A stretch of 7,740 bases of DNA. Origin: CAZYWA01 sp964650975 [NCBI: uncultured bacterium]. Its GTDB lineage: Bacteria; JADJOY01. The translations under genes were made by a program, and so were the position numbers. The stretch covers positions 1 through 7,740 of the forward strand of contig CAZYWA010000393.1 in NCBI GenBank assembly GCA_964650975.1, in the 5' to 3' direction. The first letter of the stretch is position 1. Each line of letters begins with the position of its first letter. Positions 1 to 6,947 of this stretch are shown one piece after another. The notes under the pieces were generated by a model. That model was not told the origin of the DNA. It ran no database searches and saw nothing but the letters and a program-made list of their open reading frames with translations.

Positions 1-135
1 TCCGATGTTGCCGCTGCCCGACGAGCGCGGATCCGGAAGCCCCATCGACTTCGCCAGCCACACACCCGTGGGGATCGACCCCACGAAGTAGGCGACGACG
101 ATCAGCGCGACGAGCGTGGGAGAGGAGGCGCCCAT
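1..135 (-). CDS. plsY: Glycerol-3-phosphate acyltransferase PlsY, N-terminal fragment (runs off left edge)
   Basis: Only the first 45 codons are in the window; the gene continues past base 1. The family is an integral inner-membrane enzyme that moves an acyl group from acyl-phosphate to sn-glycerol-3-phosphate, the first step of phospholipid synthesis. The visible part has a hydrophobic first helix (about residues 7-18), then VGSIPTGVWLAK (residues 18-29), and DPRSSGSGNIG at residues 35-45. These match the two hallmark PlsY stretches: GSIP-x-G at the end of the first helix, and D-R-x-x-GSGN-I-G, a conserved catalytic/substrate loop. The ATG at 133-135 leaves the short N-terminus usual for the family, but no clear Shine-Dalgarno lies in front of it. 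tRNA-Pro lies 73 nt upstream on the same strand, so the two may share a transcript unless the hairpin between them terminates it. Identification is confident; function beyond the fragment is inferred from the family. Confidence 0.93.
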   Translation of the reverse strand, partial: MGASSPTLVALIVVAYFVGSIPTGVWLAKSMGLPDPRSSGSGNIG

Positions 136-169
136 GCGGATTGGTGGACCCGATCGTCAGGAGTGAAAC

Positions 170-201
170 GAGCGGCTGCGGAAACGAATCCGAAGCCGCT
201 C
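170..201 (-). terminator. Hairpin between tRNA-Pro and plsY, probable tRNA 3' terminator or processing signal
   Basis: An 8-bp perfect stem (170-177 with 194-201) continues after one G/A mismatch (178/193) into four more pairs (179-182 with 189-192), closing a 6-nt loop. Read on the minus strand it begins 7 nt after the tRNA discriminator base and is followed by GTTTCACT, a short T-containing tail rather than a real U-tract. It could be a weak intrinsic terminator, a processing signal, or a leader structure of plsY. The stem is seen directly; its role is inferred. Confidence 0.5.
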
Positions 202-207
202 TCGTGG

Positions 208-282
<75 letters not shown>

Positions 283-421
283 TGAATGCGTCCGCTCCAG
301 GCCACTGCGAGCGGGGAAGCCGAATCGACGCGGTCTACCACCGATGGGGCGAGGTGTCCACGGCCCACGTGCGCGCGCCGGGACGCGCCGCCGCGCACCG
401 CACGACGCACCCGGTTCGGAC

Positions 422-439
422 GGCACTCCAAAAAGTGCC
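422..439. repeat. Inverted repeat upstream of the sigma-54-like promoter (GGCACT-N6-AGTGCC)
   Basis: Six-base perfect arms at 422-427 and 434-439 surround the 6-nt spacer CCAAAA. It lies about 30 nt upstream of the -24 element of the candidate promoter for the exported-protein gene. It has the size of a dimeric regulator site, or a small hairpin; no U-tract follows on either strand. Function unknown. Confidence 0.4.
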
Positions 440-441
440 CC

Positions 442-466
442 GATCTCGCGCGCGTGAGGCGAGATC
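442..466. repeat. 8-bp inverted repeat next to the sigma-54-like promoter (GATCTCGC-N9-GCGAGATC)
   Basis: Perfect 8-base arms at 442-449 and 459-466 are separated by 9 nt. The repeat ends 5 nt before the GGCACG box at 472-477. Its symmetry and spacing suit a dimeric DNA-binding protein, and its position could let a repressor block polymerase. Enhancer proteins of sigma-54 usually bind farther upstream, so an enhancer role is less likely. Operator role is inferred. Confidence 0.45.
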
Positions 467-470
467 CGTG

Positions 471-486
471 CGGCACGCCCGTTGCC
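471..486 (+). promoter_or_regulatory. Candidate sigma-54 (-24/-12) promoter for the exported-protein gene
   Basis: The sequence CGGCACG-N4-TTGCC fits the sigma-54 consensus TGGCACG-N4-TTGCW with two mismatches. The invariant GG (472-473) and GC (484-485) are separated by exactly the required 10 nt. The predicted transcription start is near 497, giving a leader of about 29 nt that holds the strong Shine-Dalgarno at 513-519. One short match in GC-rich DNA can arise by chance, and no enhancer-binding protein gene is in the window. Confidence 0.45.
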
Positions 487-525
487 TAGAGTCGCTCCGT
501 CCACGGCCGTCGAAGGAGGACTCTC

Positions 526-1017
526 ATGCAACCACGAGCTCGAGCAGTTTTCATCGCGGGATACCTCGGCATGCTGACCGCCGCGGGCATGTCGTGGCCT
601 TCGGCTGCTTCGGCGCACGTCCGACCGACGTGGGTGCGCGACGCCGACGGTTCGCTCGCCATCCGCGAGAACACCGGCGGCATCGAAGCGCGCGTCGGCG
701 CGGATTCCCCGCCGGGATCGATCCAAGCTCTGCCGATGCCGGCGCCTCCCGGTCCGAGCGACCTCGACCGCGACCTGGCGCGCGAGCGCGAGACCGTCGC
801 GCGGCAGCGGCTCGCGACTCGCCAGCGACTCGAGCGAGCGGCACAGGCGGCGGAGCTGGCCGAACGGAAGCGGCGCGACAAGGAAGAGCGGGAGGACGAG
901 CTACGCCGTCATCCGCCCAACCCGGGCTCGCGGAAAGGCTCGAAGCACAGGCCGAAATCGAAGTCGAGCTCGAAAGACGACGGGAAGGCCGAGTCGAGCC
1001 CGACCGACGGCGAGTAG
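526..1017 (+). CDS. Exported protein of unknown function with charged helical domain and Lys/Ser-rich tail
   Basis: I do not recognise this 163-residue protein as a named gene. The ATG is fixed by an excellent Shine-Dalgarno, AAGGAGG at 513-519, with 6 nt spacing. Residues 1-30 form a Sec-type signal peptide: basic start with R4 and R6, hydrophobic core about 7-25, and cleavage after ASA at residue 30. Residues 31-62 hold a short segment (PTWVRDADGSLAIREN, 34-49) that loosely resembles the start of DUF4124-type periplasmic proteins. A Pro-rich linker (about 62-78) follows, then a highly charged helix or coiled coil (about 79-128, rich in Arg, Glu, Ala). The tail (129-163) is low-complexity with Lys, Ser, Asp and Pro. 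It is the only plus-strand gene, convergent with rpe at a 32-nt gap, and preceded by a sigma-54-like element. A periplasmic location is likely; the DUF4124 link is weak. Confidence 0.8.
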   Translation: MQPRARAVFIAGYLGMLTAAGMSWPSAASAHVRPTWVRDADGSLAIRENTGGIEARVGADSPPGSIQALPMPAPPGPSDLDRDLARERETVARQRLATRQRLERAAQAAELAERKRRDKEEREDELRRHPPNPGSRKGSKHRPKSKSSSKDDGKAESSPTDGE

Positions 1018-1049
1018 CTGCCGGTGGGACGATGAACCGAGGCGCGCGG

Positions 1050-1775
1050 TCAGGAAGCGCCGCGCTGCGCGGCGCTCGACTTGGCGAGCTCGGCGCGCAT
1101 CGCGCGGATCGTGCCCGCGTAGTCGCCCGAGCCGAAGATCGCGTTCCCGGCCACGAATGCGCGTACTCCCGCATCGGCCAGCATGCGGATGTTCGGCACG
1201 CCGACGCCGCCGTCGATCTCGAGGCGGATCGGTTTGCCGGTGCGGTCGCTGGTGCGATCGAGCGCCGCGCGCAGCGTGCGCGCCCGCTCGACGCTCGCAT
1301 CGATGAACGTCTGCCCGCCGAATCCCGGGTTGACGCTCATGAGCAGCACCAGCTCGACGTAGGGCAGGATCGGCAGGATGGTCTCGATGCTGGTGGCCGG
1401 GTTGAGGCTCACTCCTGCGCGCACGCCCAGCTCGTGGATGCGCTGGATGGTGCGGTGGAGGTGAATGCACGCCTCGACGTGCACGGTGAGCACGTCGGCC
1501 CCGGCCTCCGCGAATTCGTGGAGGTACGTGTCGGGCGTCTCGATCATGAGGTGCACGTCGAGCGGCTTCGCCGTCGCCTTGCGCAGGCACTTCACGACCG
1601 GCGGTCCGATCGTGAGGTTGGGCACGAAGTGCCCGTCCATCACGTCGACGTGGATCCAGTCGGCGCCCCCGGCCTCGACCGCGTGGACCTCGTCGCCGAG
1701 CTTCGCGAAGTCGGCGGACAGGATCGACGGCGCGATCACGAGCTCGGGCTCCGTCCCAAACCGGCTCTCAGCCAC
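1050..1775 (-). CDS. rpe: Ribulose-phosphate 3-epimerase
   Basis: This cytosolic TIM-barrel enzyme interconverts D-ribulose 5-phosphate and D-xylulose 5-phosphate in the pentose phosphate pathway (and in the Calvin cycle where present). The 241-residue product has the family signatures in order: APSILSADF (15-23), HVDVMDGHFVPN (42-53), DVHLMI (73-78), SLNPAT (123-128), MSVNPGFGGQ (136-145), EIDGGV (186-191) and the phosphate-binding VAGNAIFGS (208-216). The expected metal and catalytic residues are H42, D44, H75 and D188. The start is GTG at 1773-1775, with AGGAGG at 1780-1785 and 4 nt spacing; it overlaps the end of rsmB by 8 nt, implying translational coupling. A GTG at codon 13 is a less likely start. 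The last eight codons lie in a strong hairpin (1056-1076). Last gene of the priA-fmt-rsmB-rpe cluster. Confidence 0.97.
   Translation of the reverse strand: MAESRFGTEPELVIAPSILSADFAKLGDEVHAVEAGGADWIHVDVMDGHFVPNLTIGPPVVKCLRKATAKPLDVHLMIETPDTYLHEFAEAGADVLTVHVEACIHLHRTIQRIHELGVRAGVSLNPATSIETILPILPYVELVLLMSVNPGFGGQTFIDASVERARTLRAALDRTSDRTGKPIRLEIDGGVGVPNIRMLADAGVRAFVAGNAIFGSGDYAGTIRAMRAELAKSSAAQRGAS
1056..1076. terminator. 10-bp inverted repeat at the 3' end of rpe, possible terminator between convergent genes
   Basis: Arms AGCGCCGCGC (1056-1065) and GCGCGGCGCT (1067-1076) are perfectly complementary around a single T at 1066; a physical hairpin would open one or two central pairs. It ends 4 nt before the rpe stop codon (1050-1052) and faces the stop of the convergent exported-protein gene at 1017. 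There is no U-tract. It may stop transcription from both sides or protect the rpe mRNA end; coding-sequence coincidence is possible. Confidence 0.4.
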
Positions 1776-3171
1776 TTTCCCTCCTCAGCCGCACCGCGAA
1801 GAACCCGTCGAGACCCTCGCCCGCCGGATAGGTGCGCAGAAAGCCGTCGTCGCCCACCAGCGGCGCGAACGGTTCGGGTAGCCAAGCGCGCGCGTTCTCG
1901 ACATGCAAGTCGGGATGGCGCTCGAGCGCGCCGCGCACCACGTCCTCGTTTTCGTCCGGCTCGGTGCTGCAGGTCGCGTAGACCAGCACTCCGCCCGGGC
2001 GGACCGCCGCGGCGGCCCGGTCGAGGATCGCGCGTTGCAACAGCGCCGAGCGCTCCACGTCGCGCGGCGAGCGCCACCACTTGATCTCCGGATGGCGGCG
2101 GATCACGCCGAGCCCCGTGCAGGGGGCGTCGACCAGCACGCGATCGAAGGTATCGGGCCGAAACGGCAGCTCGCGCGAGCCGTCGAGCACCACGAAATTG
2201 GGCTCGCGGGATTCGGTGCGACGTCGCTCGGCGCGCTGCGCGCGTAGCCGGTTCCCCGCCGAATCGGCGGCCACCAGGGCCAGCTCGCCGCCGGCTCGCT
2301 CCGCGATCGCGGCGGTCTTGGTGCCCATGCCGGCGCAGAGATCGAGGATGCGCTCGCCCGGCTTCGGGTCGAGCAGCCACACCACCGCTTGCGAGGCCTC
2401 GTCCTGCACCCGGAACCAGCCCTCGTCCCAGCCGGGAAGCTCGGTGGGATGCGCGGCGCGCACCCGGATGCAGCGGGGAATCCAGGTCGATTCTGCGGCC
2501 TCCTCGAAGCCGGCTTCGCGGAACCGCTCGATCAAGCGTGCGAGGTCCGCGCCAGGGGCCAAGCGCAGCGCGAGCCACGCCGGCTCGTTCCAGCGCGAAG
2601 CGAGCGCCGCCGCCGCCCTCGCGCCGAAACGCGCGATCCAGCGGTCGAGGAGCCAGCGCGGGTAGGAGAGCTCGGTCGCCAGAATCCGCGCGGGATCGAG
2701 GTCATCCGGCGGATGCGCCCTCCGCGAGTCCTCGGGCAGCCGCCCCAACCCACGAAGGACTCCGTTCACGAAGCCCGCGATTCGATCCCGCTGCTCGCGG
2801 GACGAGCGCGCGTTGAGCTCGCGAGCGACCTCGGTCGCGGTGGAGACCGCGGCGTGATCCGGCACCGCATCGAGCACCAGCATCTGCGCCGCGGCCGCTC
2901 TCAAGATCGGCTGGAGAGGACGGGCGATCTTCTCCATGAGGCGTCCCGCCGCACGCTCGAGCGCCGCGTCGATCCGCGCGCGGTGCCGCACCGCCGCGTA
3001 CGCGATCGCGGTGGCGAGAGCGCGATCGCGCCGCTCCATCGGCGCCTGCGCGCGGATCTCGAGATCGAGGGCGTGGTCGAGCTCGACTCCCGTATCCACT
3101 CGCGCGAGCGCTCGCACCGCCGCCATTCGCGACGCCACCGCCGGCGCCAGCTTGCGTCGCCTCAGCCCCAC
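1768..3171 (-). CDS. rsmB: 16S rRNA (cytosine(967)-C5)-methyltransferase RsmB
   Basis: RsmB transfers a methyl group from S-adenosylmethionine to C967 (E. coli numbering) of 16S rRNA. From the GTG chosen here the protein has 467 residues, slightly longer than usual. A NusB-like RNA-binding domain fills roughly residues 12-145, with FVNGVLR at 134-140. The Rossmann methyltransferase domain carries motif I DLCAGMGTKT (277-286), motif IV DAPCTG (348-353, resolving C351) and motif VI VYATCS (397-402, nucleophile C401). VIRRHPEIKW follows motif IV, as is typical. Motif I reads AGMGTKT where E. coli-type proteins have AAPGGKT. The open frame extends to 3276, but the GTG at 3169-3171 overlaps the fmt stop by 10 nt and leaves a normal N-terminus; ATG at 3124-3126 is the alternative (452 residues). 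Stop overlaps the rpe start. Confidence 0.95.
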   Translation of the reverse strand: MGLRRRKLAPAVASRMAAVRALARVDTGVELDHALDLEIRAQAPMERRDRALATAIAYAAVRHRARIDAALERAAGRLMEKIARPLQPILRAAAAQMLVLDAVPDHAAVSTATEVARELNARSSREQRDRIAGFVNGVLRGLGRLPEDSRRAHPPDDLDPARILATELSYPRWLLDRWIARFGARAAAALASRWNEPAWLALRLAPGADLARLIERFREAGFEEAAESTWIPRCIRVRAAHPTELPGWDEGWFRVQDEASQAVVWLLDPKPGERILDLCAGMGTKTAAIAERAGGELALVAADSAGNRLRAQRAERRRTESREPNFVVLDGSRELPFRPDTFDRVLVDAPCTGLGVIRRHPEIKWWRSPRDVERSALLQRAILDRAAAAVRPGGVLVYATCSTEPDENEDVVRGALERHPDLHVENARAWLPEPFAPLVGDDGFLRTYPAGEGLDGFFAVRLRRESG

Positions 3172-4106
3172 CGTTCGCCTGCCGTGATCCTCGCGCCGCG
3201 CAGGAACTCGTCGCCACGCTGGCGCCGTCCGCCTTCGCGCTGCACCTCCAGCAAGCGCAGCGCCCCTTCCCCGCACACCACTCGCGGTCCCTCGCCGGAC
3301 GCGTCGATCAGCATGCCGGGAGGGGTCGCACCCGCCTCCGCCGAAACCGGTTCCGCGCGTGCCTTGTAGATCTTGAGCACGCCACCTGGGGTTGCTGTGA
3401 AAGCACCGGGCGACGGCGACATCGCGCGCACCCGGTTCTCGAGCTCCGCCGCCGGCCGCGTCCAGTCGAGTCGCGCGTCGTCGCGGGTGATGAGGCGCGC
3501 GTAGGTCGCGAGCGCGGGGTCCTGCGGGACGAAGCGGGCCCTACCCGACTCGACGGCCGCGAGGTTTTCGACCAAGAGCTCGGCGCCCACGCGCGCCAGC
3601 CGCTCGGTGAGCGAGCCGCAGTCGTCGTCCGGGCCGATGGGAAGCTCGCGCGAAGCGAGCACCGGCCCTTCGTCCATTCCCTCGGCGAGCCGCATCAGGC
3701 TGACGCCGGTGACCGCGTCGCCGGCGAGGAGTGAGTAGGCGATCGGAGCCGCACCGCGATAGCGCGGCAAGAGCGACGCGTGCACGTTCAGGAATCCGAG
3801 CCGCGGCACCGCGAGGACGTCGGCGGGCAAGATGCGGCCGTACGCCACCACGATCGCGAGCTCGGGCGCGATCGCGGCGAGCTCGCGGGCGAAGTTGCCG
3901 TCGCGCAGCTTGGTGGGCGTGAGCACCGGAAGCCCGGCTCGGGCCGCGACCTCGCTCACCGCCGAGGCGCGGGGCACGCGCCCTCGACCCGCCGGCTTTT
4001 CCGGCTGCGTGACCACGGCGCGCACCCGCTGCCCGCTCGCGAGCAGCGCTTCGAGGCTCGCCACGGCGAAGGCCGGGGTGCCGAAGAACACGATGTCGAG
4101 GGCCAT
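3162..4106 (-). CDS. fmt: Methionyl-tRNA formyltransferase
   Basis: Fmt formylates the amino group of initiator Met-tRNA with 10-formyltetrahydrofolate, so that protein synthesis starts with fMet. The 314-residue length is normal. The N-terminal formyltransferase domain (about 1-190) has FFGTPAFA (7-14), VVTQPEKPAGRG (31-42), VVAYGRILP (86-94) and the signature SLLPRYRGAAPI (111-122). The catalytic trio is N107, H109 and D145, matching N106/H108/D144 of E. coli. The C-terminal OB-fold tRNA-binding domain follows (about 205-310), including GVLKIYKARA. The ATG at 4104-4106 gives the typical M-x-x-x-IVFFGTP start, though its Shine-Dalgarno is poor. It lies 49 nt after priA and overlaps rsmB at its stop. 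The usual partner def (peptide deformylase) is not adjacent. Confidence 0.97.
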   Translation of the reverse strand: MALDIVFFGTPAFAVASLEALLASGQRVRAVVTQPEKPAGRGRVPRASAVSEVAARAGLPVLTPTKLRDGNFARELAAIAPELAIVVAYGRILPADVLAVPRLGFLNVHASLLPRYRGAAPIAYSLLAGDAVTGVSLMRLAEGMDEGPVLASRELPIGPDDDCGSLTERLARVGAELLVENLAAVESGRARFVPQDPALATYARLITRDDARLDWTRPAAELENRVRAMSPSPGAFTATPGGVLKIYKARAEPVSAEAGATPPGMLIDASGEGPRVVCGEGALRLLEVQREGGRRQRGDEFLRGARITAGERWG

Positions 4107-4113
4107 GAGGTCG

Positions 4114-4125
4114 GTCCGCGCGGAC
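4114..4125. repeat. 12-bp perfect palindrome in the priA-fmt spacer
   Basis: GTCCGCGCGGAC is its own reverse complement and lies 7 nt upstream of the fmt ATG in the 49-nt gap after priA. It occupies the place where a Shine-Dalgarno would be expected, and none is obvious. It could be a small regulatory site or RNA dimer/hairpin seed, but a short GC-only palindrome is also easy to meet by chance in this DNA. Confidence 0.25.
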
Positions 4126-4155
4126 GGTGCCGAAAGTGAAAGTGACGCCCTGGGA

Positions 4156-6714
4156 TCAGAGCAGGGTGAGCGGGTCGATGTCCACGACCAGCCGGCTGGC
4201 GCATGGCGCGCGAGTCTTGGGCGGACGGCCCAGTGCCTCGGCGATCACGAACTGCAGCACCCGCGCGCGCTCGGCGCGCAGCAGCACGCGCATCCGGGTG
4301 CGCTCCTCGACTCGCTCCACGATGGCTGGCGCGGGTCCCAGCACGTCGACACGCTCGACTGCGGCGCCGTCGTTGGCGGGGCGCTCGGAGGTGCGCGTGG
4401 CCACGGTGTTCAGGAGTCCCGCGAGCCAGCTCGCGTCGCTCGCCACCGCGGCCGGATCGGTGCCCTCGATCGAGATCGCCGCGAGCCTCCCGAACGGCGG
4501 ATACCCCGAGCCCCGCCGGAATTCGAGCTCGCTGTCGAGGAATCCTTTCACGTCGTGGTCGCGAGCGAACCCGAACACCGGATGCGACGGGTGGCGGGTC
4601 TGGAACACCACGCGCCCCGCGCGCCCCGCGCGGCCGGCGCGCCCCGCCACCTGCACCAGGAGCTGAAAAGCCCGCTCCACGGCGCGGAAATCGGAACGGG
4701 CCAGGAGACCGTCGATCGACAGCACCGCGGCGAGCGTGACGTCGGGGAAATCGTGGCCCTTGGCGACCATCTGGGTGCCGATCAACACGTCGATCGAGCG
4801 CGCCGCGACCTCGCGCAGGACCGCGGTGCGCTCCGCCACGTCGCCCGCCGCGTCGCGGTCGAGGCGCGCCACGCGCACGTCCGGCAGGAGCGCCGCGAGC
4901 TCGTCCTCGATGCGCTGCGTGCCGGCGCCCATGCGGCGCAGATCGCCTAAGTCGCAGCTCGGGCAGCGCTCGGGGATCGGCCGCTCGGCGCCGCAGTAGT
5001 GGCAGATGAGCCGCGGCGGCCGGCGGTGGAGCGCCATCGACACGCTGCAGCGGGTGCAGCCGGGACGCTCGCCGCAGACCTCGCACACCAGCAGCGGTGC
5101 CCAGCCGCGGCGATTGAGAAACAGCAGCGACTGCTCGCCGCGCGCGACCGCGGCCTGGATTCCGTCCACGACCCGCTTGGTGAGACGCGTGCTCCCGGGA
5201 ACGCGCTGCTCCGCCTCGCGCGCGTCGACGATCTCGACCGCCGGCAACGACGCCGTGCCAGGCCGTTCCTTGAGCTCGACCAGCCGGTAGCGGCCCGAGC
5301 GCGCGTTCCAGTAGGTCTCGGCGCTCGGGGTCGCCGAGCCGAGCAAGACCGGCGCGCCCGCGATTCGCGCTCTCACCACCGCGAGGTCGCGCGCGTGGTA
5401 GCGCAAGCCCGATTCCTGCTTGTACGAGCTGTCGTGCTCCTCGTCGATCACGATCAGCCCGAGCCGCGGCACCGGCGCGAACACCGCCAGCCGCGTGCCG
5501 ACTACCACGCGGCTCTCACCGGTGCGCACTCTGCCCCACTCGACCGCGCGCTCCACCTCGCTCAGGCCGCTGTGGAGCACGCCCACCGCGGAGCCGAAGC
5601 GGCGCCGGAAACGCCCCAGCGCCAGCGGAGTCAGCGCGATCTCGGGGACCAGCACCAGCGCCGCCAATCCCAGGTCGAGCGCTTCCGCGACCGCCGCGAG
5701 GTAGACCTCGGTCTTGCCGCTGCCGGTGACGCCGAGCAGCGCGACGGGGCGCGCGGAAGCCCCTTCGGCGCGCGCTTCGCGGATCGACTCGAGCGCCGCT
5801 CGCTGCTCCGAGGTGAGCGTCAGCGAGCCATGACCACCGGGAGCGAGCACGTGCCGGTCGCCCGCACCGGCGTGGTACTCCTCCCGCGCCAGCCAGCCGC
5901 GAGCCGTGAGCCGCTCGAGGCGCGCCGCGGCGCCCGCACCCAGGTCCGCCACGTCGACGGGCTCGGCCTCGCCCAGAGCCAGCACGCGATTCCACACCAG
6001 CAGCAGCTTCGGCGAACGACGGCCCAGCGCCGCGACCTCGGTCTCGCTCACCTCGCGCGCGGGCCGGTAGCGCCGCCGCGCTCGATGCTCCACCGCGCCC
6101 GCTGGATCGACCCGCTGGATCGCGCCGCTCGACTCGAGCGAGCGCAGCACGTCGTCGATCGGCTTGCCGCCGGTCTCGCGCACCAGCGTGCGCCGCGCGA
6201 GCGGCCGGCCGTGCTCGAGCGCCGCGCGCGCGGCGCGCGCTCGCGGGCTGGTCTCGCCGCCCGCGAGCCGCGCCCGGCCTTCGGGCGTGATCGCGAGCCG
6301 GGCGTCGAGGCGGCGCGGCGAATCGGGCGGCAGCACCAGCCGCACGGCTTCGCCGATCGGCGCGAGATAATAAGTCGCCGCCCAGCGCGCCAGCTCCAGC
6401 ACGTCCGCCGGAACCGGGTCGAGGTCGGCGCGAAGCCCCGCCAGCTCGCGCAGCTCGACGCCGGGAACCGGCTCACCGGCGCCGAGGACGATCCCCGGGA
6501 CGCGCCTCGTGCCGATCGGGATCACCACGTGACAGCCGGGCGGCGGCGCCTCGGCATAGTCGCGGGGAACGCGATAGGTGAGCGTCCCGAGCGGCACGCC
6601 CACCGGTGCCACCTCGACGAGCCGCTCGCCTGGCTCGGCGGGCGGCTGGGTCGAGGGCGGCGTCACGGCGGAACGGCGCCGGCACGTGGGGGCCGGCGCC
6701 GGGACTGCGCGCAC
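4156..6714 (-). CDS. priA: Primosomal protein N' PriA (replication-restart helicase)
   Basis: PriA is a superfamily 2, 3'-to-5' DNA helicase that recognises stalled forks and D-loops and reloads the replisome. The 852-residue frame has an N-terminal DNA-binding region (about 30-130) and a winged-helix-like segment. The helicase core shows Walker A GVTGSGKTE (328-336), DEEH (424-427), GSATPS (459-464), GTQMVAKGHDFPDV (646-659) and motif VI QVAGRAGRAGRAGR (688-701). All eight zinc-ligand cysteines are present: 544, 547, 553, 556, 571, 574, 584 and 587. The end (about 735-852) is the usual C-terminal domain. Start is uncertain: GTG at 6712-6714 is the longest frame, GTG at 6664-6666 (836 residues) is equally possible, and neither has a Shine-Dalgarno. 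A 9-bp hairpin lies between the two. It is the first protein gene of the cluster, 59 nt after tRNA-Ala. Confidence 0.97.
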   Translation of the reverse strand: MRAVPAPAPTCRRRSAVTPPSTQPPAEPGERLVEVAPVGVPLGTLTYRVPRDYAEAPPPGCHVVIPIGTRRVPGIVLGAGEPVPGVELRELAGLRADLDPVPADVLELARWAATYYLAPIGEAVRLVLPPDSPRRLDARLAITPEGRARLAGGETSPRARAARAALEHGRPLARRTLVRETGGKPIDDVLRSLESSGAIQRVDPAGAVEHRARRRYRPAREVSETEVAALGRRSPKLLLVWNRVLALGEAEPVDVADLGAGAAARLERLTARGWLAREEYHAGAGDRHVLAPGGHGSLTLTSEQRAALESIREARAEGASARPVALLGVTGSGKTEVYLAAVAEALDLGLAALVLVPEIALTPLALGRFRRRFGSAVGVLHSGLSEVERAVEWGRVRTGESRVVVGTRLAVFAPVPRLGLIVIDEEHDSSYKQESGLRYHARDLAVVRARIAGAPVLLGSATPSAETYWNARSGRYRLVELKERPGTASLPAVEIVDAREAEQRVPGSTRLTKRVVDGIQAAVARGEQSLLFLNRRGWAPLLVCEVCGERPGCTRCSVSMALHRRPPRLICHYCGAERPIPERCPSCDLGDLRRMGAGTQRIEDELAALLPDVRVARLDRDAAGDVAERTAVLREVAARSIDVLIGTQMVAKGHDFPDVTLAAVLSIDGLLARSDFRAVERAFQLLVQVAGRAGRAGRAGRVVFQTRHPSHPVFGFARDHDVKGFLDSELEFRRGSGYPPFGRLAAISIEGTDPAAVASDASWLAGLLNTVATRTSERPANDGAAVERVDVLGPAPAIVERVEERTRMRVLLRAERARVLQFVIAEALGRPPKTRAPCASRLVVDIDPLTLL
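6675..6700 (-). repeat. 9-bp GC-only hairpin at the priA start region
   Basis: Arms GGCGCCGGC (6675-6683) and GCCGGCGCC (6692-6700) are perfectly complementary with an 8-nt loop. The hairpin falls between the two candidate GTG starts of priA. If translation begins at 6666, it sits 8 nt upstream in the leader, where it could influence ribosome access. If translation begins at 6714, it lies inside the coding region and encodes an Ala/Pro/Arg-rich extension. The structure is seen; the role is inferred. Confidence 0.4.
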
Positions 6715-6734
6715 GGCGATCGAAGTGGAAACCG

Positions 6735-6752
6735 CGATTCGGAGCCGAATCG
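6735..6752 (-). terminator. Hairpin between tRNA-Ala and priA, possible tRNA 3' terminator
   Basis: Arms CGATTCGG (6735-6742) and CCGAATCG (6745-6752) are perfectly complementary across 2 nt; a realistic fold is 7 bp with a 4-nt loop. Read on the minus strand it begins 21 nt after the tRNA CCA end and is followed by CGGTTTCCACTT. The layout and the GTTTC tail parallel the hairpin behind tRNA-Pro. It may terminate or attenuate read-through into priA, or mark RNA processing. Confidence 0.45.
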
Positions 6753-6773
6753 GAGGCCGGCCGACTCACTTCC

Positions 6774-6849
<76 letters not shown>

Positions 6850-6864
6850 TCGCGAAGACCGGGG

Positions 6865-6892
6865 AGCATACCGCTGGTACTCATCTTTGCAA
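6865..6892 (-). promoter_or_regulatory. Probable sigma-70-type promoter of tRNA-Ala
   Basis: On the minus strand a -35-like TTGCAA (6887-6892) and a -10-like TATGCT (6865-6870) are separated by 16 nt; each matches four of six consensus bases. This is one of the few AT-richer patches in the window. The predicted start is near 6858, about 9 nt upstream of the mature tRNA 5' end, which is a normal leader. It may also drive priA-fmt-rsmB-rpe if the hairpin after the tRNA does not stop transcription. Confidence 0.6.
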
Positions 6893-6947
6893 CCGCGCGC
6901 CGCGCCCGGGGTGGTGTCGCAGTTCGCCAATCTGCGGCTCGGGCGCC

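Noticed and set aside
292-314. CCGCTC-N11-GAGCGG inverted repeat upstream of tRNA-Pro
   Set aside because: Only 6 bp with an 11-nt spacer in GC-rich DNA, with no promoter boxes or tail nearby; not distinguishable from chance.
3172-3276. N-terminal extension of rsmB up to 3276
   Set aside because: It overlaps the fmt coding region by over 100 nt and gives a low-complexity Arg/Ala leader; the GTG at 3171 suits family length and gene overlap better.
4611-4646. Four near-identical 9-bp units (CGCGCCCCG) inside priA
   Set aside because: They encode the GRAGRAGRAGR of helicase motif VI, which has the same length as in E. coli PriA; the repeat follows from the protein motif.
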